64,000 bases of DNA from Cordilura impudica (taxonomy: Eukaryota > Arthropoda > Insecta > Diptera > Scathophagidae), in contig OY821519.1 in assembly GCA_963682025.1 (NCBI GenBank), forward strand, positions 190,463,253-190,527,252. Reading direction: 5' to 3'. Shown here piece after piece: positions 56,858 through 64,000 of the stretch. A program made the position numbers and the translations under genes. The notes under the pieces are model-generated. The model was not told where the DNA came from and did no database searches. It saw only the letters and a program-made list of their open reading frames with translations. Position 1 is the stretch's first letter, and each line of letters begins with the position of its first letter.

Positions 56858-58192
56858 TCATAAATTGTAATATTTTCTAATTCTGTTCTTATAAACTAGG
56901 GAAGACCTATCATTTTCGTCCGTTATCCTTACATTTCCTCTATCATCTACCTCAGTGACTTTGAATGGTCCGTTATATAATTTATCTAATTTATGCTCTG
57001 TTTCATTTCGAACTAAAATATAGTCGCCTACAGAAACATCTATCTTATTACAGTTCCTGTTGTACTGTTTCTCCCGTACTAACTTTGAATTTTGGAGGCT
57101 TTCCATAGCTCTTCTAAGAGCCGTTTGCAATATATACTTGACCTCCTTTGCATAGGCGTCAATATTGTATTGTGGGTCAATTTTACCATTTCCCAATAAT
57201 TCAAAATCTGTGGGGGTTCTCCCATAGATTAGTTCAAATGGACAATATTCATGGGCCGTAGACGGTGATGTATTATAGCAGTATACAAAAAATTTCATCC
57301 ACTCGTCCCAGTCAGACTTGTCATTAGATATATATGATCTTAGATACTCGTTAAGAGTTCTATGTGATCTTTCAATGGTTCCCATTGTTTCATGATGATA
57401 TGCCGTAGAGGCTACTTTATCTATTTTTAAAAGGTCACAAAGTTCCTGGAGAACTTGGTTAACATACTCAGTACCCATATCGGTGAGTATTCTTCCCATA
57501 GAGCCATATGTAAGTACAAAGTATTCCATAATAGCTTTAGCTAGTACGTTTGCACTTTTATTTGGTATAGGTATTGCAACCAAATATTTTGTAAGGTCAC
57601 AAATGATGGTCACAGCATATTCATTGCCATTATTTGACTTTGGTAATGGTCCAATCGTATCGATAAGGACAATGTCAAATGCTTTTGCCGGTGTTGGAGT
57701 TAAAGTTAAAGGTTCTTTTCCCTTCAATCTAGACTTATTCTTTTGGCATTTTTCGCATTTCCTGACATAGCGGGTTATGTCTCGCGTCATGCCTTTCCAA
57801 TGATATTTCAATCTGACTTTCTTTATCATTCGAGTGATTCCGGGATGTCCTCCACATATGGGGTCATCATGATATCTACGCATTATTTTCAGTTTCTCAG
57901 AATCGGTCTCAATTTTTAACAATTGTGGGATGAGTACTATTTTCAAATCTTGCAAGATCTTATTTCCATTTATCTTAAAATTTTCCTTCCCATGGGTTAT
58001 AAGCATACTGTCATTTAGTGACAGTTGCAATGTTGTCAGACCCATATTACCAGCTACTTTTTCAAGCTTTGGAAAAAGAAGACCTAAGTCAACGATTCCA
58101 TTAGTAAGTAAGTCACGAAACTTATATTGGGAAAGCTTATTCTTTCCTTTTTGGATAACAAATTTATCCTTTGTAAAATGCAAACGTGTCAT
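56858..58192 (-). CDS. pol: Integrase domain of Pol (mdg1/412-like element)
   Basis: An open frame of 444 codons. It has the HHCC zinc finger (H..H...C-x2-C, residues about 108-150, RYHDDPICGGHPG...CEKCQKNK), the DDE core with Asp in LIDTIGPL, Asp in LTDMGTEY and Glu in GTIERSHRTL, and a C-terminal GPF-type module (YNGPFKVTEVDDRGNV). It inserts element cDNA into the genome. The frame begins at an ATGA overlap with the stop of the RT/RNase H frame; in this family RT and integrase are normally one frame, so a frameshift has probably separated them. The integrase itself looks intact. Confidence 0.85.
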   Translation of the reverse strand: MTRLHFTKDKFVIQKGKNKLSQYKFRDLLTNGIVDLGLLFPKLEKVAGNMGLTTLQLSLNDSMLITHGKENFKINGNKILQDLKIVLIPQLLKIETDSEKLKIMRRYHDDPICGGHPGITRMIKKVRLKYHWKGMTRDITRYVRKCEKCQKNKSRLKGKEPLTLTPTPAKAFDIVLIDTIGPLPKSNNGNEYAVTIICDLTKYLVAIPIPNKSANVLAKAIMEYFVLTYGSMGRILTDMGTEYVNQVLQELCDLLKIDKVASTAYHHETMGTIERSHRTLNEYLRSYISNDKSDWDEWMKFFVYCYNTSPSTAHEYCPFELIYGRTPTDFELLGNGKIDPQYNIDAYAKEVKYILQTALRRAMESLQNSKLVREKQYNRNCNKIDVSVGDYILVRNETEHKLDKLYNGPFKVTEVDDRGNVRITDENDRSSLVYKNRIRKYYNL

Positions 58193-59710
58193 TTTACTGA
58201 GGCATTAATTGCCTCATATACTCTCACATTTTCTGATTTATCTTGTGTGCCGGTTTTCCTGGTACTCACACTTTTTTTCTCTTTGTCAGATTGTAGTCTA
58301 GTCTTTACTTTCATTATATTCGTAACTCCTATATTTCGTACGTCTGTAAATTCAATCCGCGACAGCGCATCGGCCGCGTGATTTTCTCCTCCCCTGATGT
58401 ACTCTACTAGGAAGTCATATTCTTCCAAATCTAAGCGCATTCGCGTTAATTTTGATGATGGGTTTCTCATCGAGAATAGGTAGGTAAGTGGTCTGTGATC
58501 ACTTCTTATCAGGAATTTTTTACCGTACACATATGGTCTAAAATATTGTATCGCCCAATGAATGGCAGCTAGTTCCTGCTCGATTGTCGATTTATTGCTT
58601 TCACCTTTAGTGAAAGATCTGGATGCGTACGCAATTGGTAACTGAATACCTTCATAATCTTGGCTCAGAACAGCCCCGCAAGCATGTATGCTAGCATCCG
58701 TTGTTATGCAGAATTCTTGGCTAAAATCTGGATATTTTAGAATCATTGGATTCAATAATTGATTTTTGAGGTATTTAAAGGAATTTTCACATTCCTCTGT
58801 CCACTCAAAAGGAATATTTTTCCTAGAAAATTTAGTTAGATGCCGAGATGATTCAGCAAAGTTTGGTATAAACCGTCTATAATAATTGCAAAAAGCAACG
58901 AAGCGTTTAGCTTCATCACCGTTTTTCGGTGTTGGATAATTTTCAATTATTGAAAATTTGCTATCATCTGGCAAAATACCTTTGTCGGTACACTTGCGTC
59001 CTAGAAATGTCACTTCACGACAGAAAAATGAACACTTGTCCGGGTGTAACTTGAGATTATATTTTCAGCACATGCCAAATACGTGTTTTAAATTCTGTAA
59101 CATATGGTCAGAAGAACAACCAATTACGACTAAATCGTCCATGTATAAGAAAGCTTGGGCTGGAGACAGCCCTGAAAAAGCTAACGGCATCATTCTTTGA
59201 AATGAATTTGGTGCGATCTTTATACCATATGGTAATCTTTTGAATCTATATGAACCTTTTTCAGTAGAAAAAGATGTAATATCCCTAGATTCTTCTTCTA
59301 ATTCTATTTGGTGAAATCCCGATACCAAATCTAAACATGAAAAGAATTTCGCTCTACCTAATTGATCTAATATATCATCTATGCGCGGAAGTGGAAACTT
59401 ATCCGCTATAAGTTTCTTATTTATTCCTCTGTAGTCAACGACTAGTCTCCATCGTTTTTGTGTTGTACCCGATAACGATTTTTTCGGTACCAATAAAATA
59501 GGGCTATTATATTCCGACATTGATGGCTCGACTATGTCATCATTTATGAGCTTGTGCACTTGTCTATTTACCTCTTCTTTATGAGAGTGTGGTATTCTAT
59601 AATTTTTTATGTAGACTGGTTGATTACCATTCAGTCTGAGTTTTTGTTTATAAAAATTATTTGCACTGATTTTCTCAGACTCTAATGCGAAAATGTCTAT
59701 ATATTCAGAG
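58189..59710 (-). pseudogene. pol: Reverse transcriptase / RNase H of Pol, nonsense mutated
   Basis: One continuous minus-strand frame from about 59710 to 58189, interrupted by an in-frame TGA (59065-59067); a TAA at 59713-59715 separates it from the protease remnant. RT motifs: VDYRGINKKL, LPYGIKIAPNSFQR and the catalytic YMDD (about 59133-59144). RNase H motifs: TDAS (about 58700), EQELAAIHWA, RSDHRPL and ADALSR. The stop after the YMDD would remove the thumb and RNase H, so the element cannot move by itself. Confidence 0.85.
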
Positions 59711-59712
59711 CA

Positions 59713-60200
59713 TTATTTCCTTAATTTTCCATCGACAAATTTAGGAAAATTTTTTGATAATCTTTTCAATTTTTCTCCATTTTTTCGAGAGTCATTGCTC
59801 TGATGGATGAATTCGTAGTCGTTAAGACTTTCTGTTATCAACTGAATATTGGGAATGATTAAGTCTTTGTCTGTTATATTGACAATTTTAACCATAGGCC
59901 TTGATCCTAATGTCACTGTATTCGCAACAAAAACACCTTCTTGTAGCATTTGATGAGGAACTAACACCTCTTTTTCATTGCACTGATTATTGATCAATCT
60001 AATCACTTCCGATCTTGCTGGAAGGGATACGGAATTTGCATCAGGTGCATTCATTAATGCTATTGATAAGTTATATGGGAAATTATCGGGTCTTAGGATA
60101 ATTAAATCCTTATCACCCTGAAAATCTAAATTGCATCTATATTTTCTGATAAAATCCATACCTATAATTCCATCGCACGGAATCGGGAAGTCATCCTCGA
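59713..60200 (-). pseudogene. pol: Protease C-terminus, active site deleted
   Basis: The frame starts with the GIIGMDF motif (about 60168) that forms the second half of retroviral-type aspartic proteases. It continues to a TAA at 59713-59715. The DTG active-site segment is missing: only 165 bp separate the gag stop from this motif, and that stretch encodes a partial CNQCG knuckle and Asn/Arg-rich residues. An internal deletion has removed the end of the nucleocapsid and the start of the protease. Confidence 0.75.
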
Positions 60201-60364
60201 CCGTTTTTTGAACTTATACTACGAATATTATTCAAATTTTCCCTATTATTACTAATTCGTATATTATTCCAATTACATCTATTACGCTTATTTTCCCTAT
60301 TTCTCTCTATTCGTCCTCGGCGCTGGTAATCTCCACACTGATTACAGCCGAGGGTTTTGACCGA

Positions 60365-60910
60365 TCACTGTCGATCGTAAGCGTTATTACAAGCATTGAG
60401 AAATTTTTCAATCACTCCGTTCATGTCCATGAAGGTTCCTGCTTCCATTATTAATCTTACTCTCTCATTGGACGAGTTCTTTGTAATTGCCTTTACTGCC
60501 GCTTGAGTTGAGTATTTCGATGCAACTTGTATGGGTACACCATCATTGATGTAGGCATTTTCCAATGCCTTCGTCAATGTCTCAATCTCATTGGCATAGG
60601 AGTTTGGACTTTTACCTCCTTGACGTAAATTCAGAAGTTTCGCCGAGATAACCTCGACTGACTCGCCCTTCACTTTTTTCTTAAGTATACCAATTATCTC
60701 TTGAAGTGTAGCCTCCGTTGAAATTAAATTTCTGGCTGTACCTTTTAATCTGGTCTTGACCAGATTAACGGCAAGAGCGTCATGTGTTTCCTTAATGGAA
60801 TCCACTAATGTAAGGGCATCTAGAAAAGCTGTTAGGTTTTCTGCCCTGCCATCGAAATCGGGTATCAATTTCGAGGCTAAATGTAAAAATTGCACCGGTG
60901 TTTGTGCCAT
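60365..60910 (-). CDS. gag: Gag of the mdg1/412-like element (truncated)
   Basis: 181 codons, starting MAQTPVQFLHLASKLIPDF, with a capsid-like helical region (FDGRAENLTAFLDALTLVD...KVKGESVEVISAKLLNLRQG). It stops at 60365, just before a remnant of a CCHC knuckle (CNQCG, in frame after the stop). It is probably shortened by a nonsense mutation or deletion; Gags of this group are usually about twice as long. Confidence 0.75.
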   Translation of the reverse strand: MAQTPVQFLHLASKLIPDFDGRAENLTAFLDALTLVDSIKETHDALAVNLVKTRLKGTARNLISTEATLQEIIGILKKKVKGESVEVISAKLLNLRQGGKSPNSYANEIETLTKALENAYINDGVPIQVASKYSTQAAVKAITKNSSNERVRLIMEAGTFMDMNGVIEKFLNACNNAYDRQ

Positions 60911-60956
60911 TATCTCTAACGGTGGTTCCCTATTATTAGCAAAAAAATTCTATTGA

Positions 60957-61990
60957 ATTCAGCTTCCTGAAGCTTTGCCTCAACTTCTTACAAGTGATAA
61001 TCACCAATAAAGTTAGGGAAATTTATTCCAAAATTATAATAAAGGAAAGCTATTATTTTTCTATACGAAATAATTTAGAATATCTGGAAATATATATGAA
61101 CAATTCAACATATAAATTTGATAATAAAGGAAAAATTTTAATGTTCACAATAGAATAAGAAAATCCATTCGAAATTTCAAATTTAATGCCGTTTCAAATT
61201 TTAAATTAAAAAATCAAAATTTCAATATTTATTTTATAAAAAAATTCAATAGTTAAATTTATATTGAATGAATTCAAACTTTGTTTATATTTTTATCTTA
61301 ATTTTATAATTTAATTTTACGATTTTATCCAAAATTTAATTTAAAAAAAAAAAAATTTTTTTTCTCTTAATTTATTAAAAAAAATTCTTATTATTCCAAA
61401 TGGTCTTTCAATATTTTTCATGGAGATATATATTTTTCCCTTAAATTCAATAAATTAATTTTCGCTTATTTTCAGAAGATAACGCTTTGTTAAAGAAGAA
61501 TTTAGTGGAAAAAAAGATGTAAAAAAAATTCCAAAATTCACACTAAAAACAAATAAAAATATGGTCGAAAATCCTGATCCAATAAAAGAAATTTAAAAAA
61601 AAAAAATTTAAACATATATTGTAAATTTGTATTTTTAGTAATTTTAAATACGTATATACAGAAATATATATGTTCCAGTTTTAAATCAATATGAATATAT
61701 ACCTTTTTTTCTAAAAATATAAAAAAATTTATGAAAAAATGTTAATATAAACAATAAAATTCGGTATTAATAAAAATATTCAAATTTCAATATCCAAGAT
61801 AAAATTCAATAGTTAGATATAAATTTTGGTGTAAATATATTAATTTGTTTTTTATTAGACGAAGTTTCTTTTTATTTAAGGTTTTATAAAAATTTTCTTC
61901 TTTCTTTTAAATTTCCTTAAATTGTATTTTTTTAAGTAATTATATTTTAGTAATTAACGTAATTTAAAATTTGTTTGAAATAAAAATTTT
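60957..61990 (-). other. AT-rich leader of the mdg1/412-like element
   Basis: About 1 kb of very AT-rich non-coding sequence upstream of gag. mdg1/412-type elements have a long leader between the 5' LTR and gag, which this probably is. Neither a primer binding site nor an LTR was found before the LINE begins near 62000. Confidence 0.45.
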
Positions 61991-62134
61991 AATTTATTCT
62001 ACCTTTAACCAGTCTTGTTCACGCTATTGATACGTTAAGACAAAAACGCGGCAGTTTGAAGTGAAATATTATCAATTTAAATATAAAAACAATTTTCAAA
62101 ACAAAACATAAAAATTCTTTTTAACAAAAACAAC

Positions 62135-63294
62135 TTGTGTATAGTGCAAAAACAACTTGCAGTAAGCAAAATCAAACGTACACGACAAATTGATGATGTT
62201 AACGCACTATGCGTAAACACAATGCCTAAAAAACCGAAACCCAACAACAATGGGCTTAACATAAGTTCAGCAAATTATTTTTCGCCCTTACAAACAATTG
62301 AGGATGATAAAATAGACGATGAAATTATCGTTGAAAAAACAACAAAGGTTACTGTTCCTCCAATAACAATTTTAAAGTGTAAAATTGAAGAAATACATGA
62401 TATATGCAAATCTAAAAATATAGCAGGGTATGCGATTAGAAAAATTTCAATCGGTCTCAAACTGTTTTGTGAAAACAAAAAAGATTTTGACACTATTTGT
62501 TGTAGTCTGGACAATAAATTCGAATATTTTACGTATGCTACAAGAAATGAAAAGCCGTATAAAGCACTCATGTTCGGAATGGATAAGTACGATCCTGCCA
62601 TTATAAAACAAAAGCTCTTAGATATGGGCTTAAATTGTGTAGATACTAAAATAGTCACTAAAAAAGTACTTACAACTCCGTATATTATATATATGTGGTT
62701 TATTTCAAACGAAAAACTATTACAGTTAGAGAATTAAGACAGAATTATTCTGTAATAGACTATGTTAAAGTGAGATGGGAATTCCAGCAATCTAACAATT
62801 CTAAAATAACGCAATGCTATAATTGCCAAATGTTTGGCCACGGGTCAAGTAGATGTAAAGTAAAAACTTTTTGTGCCAACTGTGCAGGTCAACATAAAAC
62901 GGCAGAATGTACAGAAACTATAATAAAATGTGCAAACTGCAATGGAACCCACAAGTCTTTTTCGGATGATTGTCCCAGTAAAGCAAGTTTTCTCCAATTG
63001 AGACAACGGGCGCAACCAATTCCACGTCGCAAGGTTAGCAACAATGTTATAAATCCAAACAACTACAATAGAAGTTTTCCAAATACGCTTCGTCAAAATA
63101 TGCCGAACAATTTAGGAGTTTGGACCACCAATAATATCAACTCACCTAATAATGTCAATAGAAGTGGCGATTTATTTACAATTCAGGAAATAAAAAACCT
63201 AACAATGGAACTTATTACTAACCTAAAAATGTGTAAAAGTAAAGCTGATCAATTCGAGGTTATAACCAACCTCGCCTGTAAGTTTCTTTCGTAA
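62135..63294 (+). pseudogene. LINE ORF1 (Gag-like, three zinc knuckles), one frameshift
   Basis: The first part (62135 to about 62700) encodes a basic N-terminus and an RRM-like middle region. The second part (about 62700-63294) encodes DYVKVRWEFQQ and three CCHC knuckles (CYNCQMFGHGSSRC; CANCAGQHKTAEC; CANCNGTHKSFSDDC). ORF1 proteins of this type bind LINE RNA in the ribonucleoprotein particle. The halves are out of frame; the break lies in the TA-rich run TATATTATATATATG (62681-62695), most simply a slippage mutation. It is otherwise intact. Confidence 0.75.
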
Positions 63295-64000
63295 TGGATA
63301 ATGTCATAAAAATTATCACCTGGAATGCAAGAGGCATTCGCAACAAATGTCAAGAATTGTTTCAATTCTTAAATGATAACAACGTCAGTATATGTCTTGT
63401 TTCAGAAACTTGGCTTAAGTCTAACATATCTATTAGACACAAAGACTTTTATGTATATAGAAACGATAGAGAAAACTCAAGAGGTGGCGGTGTTGCAATT
63501 ATAGTTAAAAAGAATGTACCGCATCAATCACTACCCATTGTAAACACTAGTCTAATAGAAAATATTGGTATTAAACTTTTCACTAGCACTGATAGTATTA
63601 ATATTTATTCTTGTTATTTCCCTGGTGGACTAGCTGGAACTGACAATAATAGAAAGCGCTTGTTCGCGTCTGATTTACATAGATTAAAAAACAACCATAA
63701 GTACATTTTAGGCGGAGATTTTAATAGTAGGCATCAGTCCTGGGGTTGTATTAGAGCAAATTGTTGGGGAAATATTCTATATGAGAAATTAGATTCTTAC
63801 AATATCAATATAATTTACCCTTCTGATAATACTTACATTTCTGCTAGTGCTAACAGACAAGGTTCTACACTGGACATATTTCTAACAAATGTCCCTGAAA
63901 TATTAACACCAGCCTTCGTAATTAACGATTTAAGTTCTGATCATTTGCCTGTAGTAATAAAATTAACGTCGAATATAACGAATCTAAATTCTCTTGAATA
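63294..64000 (+). CDS. LINE ORF2, AP-endonuclease domain (partial, open at edge)
   Basis: The start ATG overlaps the ORF1 stop as TAATG, so translation by termination-reinitiation is likely. The visible 235 codons have no stop. They carry the APE-type endonuclease landmarks: WNARGI (residues about 8-13), SETWL (about 39-43), GGDFNSRHQSWG (about 139-150), STLDIF (about 190) and SDHLPV (about 216-221). The enzyme nicks target DNA to prime reverse transcription; the RT domain must follow beyond the window. The frame was read directly from the sequence and appears functional as far as seen. Confidence 0.85.
   Translation, partial: MDNVIKIITWNARGIRNKCQELFQFLNDNNVSICLVSETWLKSNISIRHKDFYVYRNDRENSRGGGVAIIVKKNVPHQSLPIVNTSLIENIGIKLFTSTDSINIYSCYFPGGLAGTDNNRKRLFASDLHRLKNNHKYILGGDFNSRHQSWGCIRANCWGNILYEKLDSYNINIIYPSDNTYISASANRQGSTLDIFLTNVPEILTPAFVINDLSSDHLPVVIKLTSNITNLNSLE

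Larger units (their letters stand above)
56140..61990 (-). mobile_element. Ty3/Gypsy LTR retrotransposon, mdg1/412-like, decayed
   Basis: Minus-strand order: long AT-rich leader (60957-about 61990), gag (60910-60365), remains of protease, reverse transcriptase/RNase H (to 58189), integrase (58192-56858), polypurine tract (56471-56462) and 3' LTR (from 56461). There is no room for an env gene. The LTR start TGTAGT, the long leader and the lack of env fit the mdg1/412 group. The 5' LTR is not visible; a LINE begins at about 62000. Confidence 0.8.
61995..64000 (+). mobile_element. Jockey/I-type LINE, 5' half (continues past window)
   Basis: A 5' UTR of about 140 bp, ORF1 (62135-63294, one frameshift) and the start of ORF2 with an intact AP-endonuclease domain, open to the window edge. 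It is the same family as the decayed copy at 20985-24060. It sits where the leader and 5' LTR of the mdg1/412-like element would be expected, suggesting insertion into that element. Confidence 0.8.

Noticed and set aside
57483..57770. Plus-strand frames within the integrase and RT regions (57483-57770, 57930-58381, 58958-59200)
   Set aside because: Antisense shadows of the Pol frames, which carry clear catalytic motifs.
1..64000. tRNA and rRNA genes
   Set aside because: No cloverleaf-like gene with A/B boxes and no rRNA-like block was recognised by eye; the tRNA-Ser similarity at 2373-2390 is only a retroelement primer site. A covariance-model scan was not possible here.

Overview
This is a 64-kb piece of an AT-rich insect genome, almost certainly a dipteran. 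One host gene is recognisable: an equilibrative nucleoside transporter of the ENT4/PMAT type (probable orthologue of Drosophila Ent3). It has four coding exons spread over about 22.4 kb, interrupted by introns of 13.7 kb, 0.1 kb and 6.6 kb. Intron sizes, the DINE-1-like repeats and the element mix suggest a large-genome fly (calyptrate-like), but the species is an inference only.

Layout. 1-2783: 5' part of a Ty3/Gypsy LTR retrotransposon on the minus strand (LTR, tRNA-Ser-type primer site, gag, start of pol). 2784-4446: upstream of the transporter gene, with a small TIR element. 4447-27086: transporter gene. Intron 1 carries a 21-bp minisatellite element, a PIF/Harbinger-like MITE, a 0.95-kb (TTTTTAA)n satellite, further MITEs, DINE-1-like copies, a Tc1 remnant, a DD41D mariner and a foldback element. 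Intron 3 carries a Tc1/mariner remnant, a decayed LINE split by a nested TIR element, and a possible solo LTR with a 39-bp minisatellite. 27087-47000: no host gene seen. It holds DINE-1-like copies, four non-autonomous Helitrons, an RTE-type LINE, a Penelope-like remnant, other LINE fragments, a decayed DDE transposon of unclear superfamily bracketed by a repeated 14-mer, a 107-bp tandem array and a Transib remnant. 47000-53000: a second copy of the 21-bp minisatellite element (with a 200-N assembly gap), a Transib/RAG1-like transposase pseudogene and two Transib right ends with RSS-like termini. 53000-56000: mostly unassigned. 56140-62000: a decayed mdg1/412-like LTR retrotransposon on the minus strand. 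About 62000-64000: the 5' part of a nearly intact Jockey/I-type LINE on the plus strand, the same family as the relic in intron 3 of the transporter gene.

Apart from the transporter the window is a transposon graveyard. Most long open frames are TE genes, or tandem repeats whose period is a multiple of three. The elements are layered: TIR element in LINE, DINE-1-like copy in a Transib end, DINE-1-like copy in an RTE LINE, LINE in an LTR-element leader. That gives relative insertion ages. No prokaryotic-type system, CRISPR array, rRNA or tRNA gene was seen.
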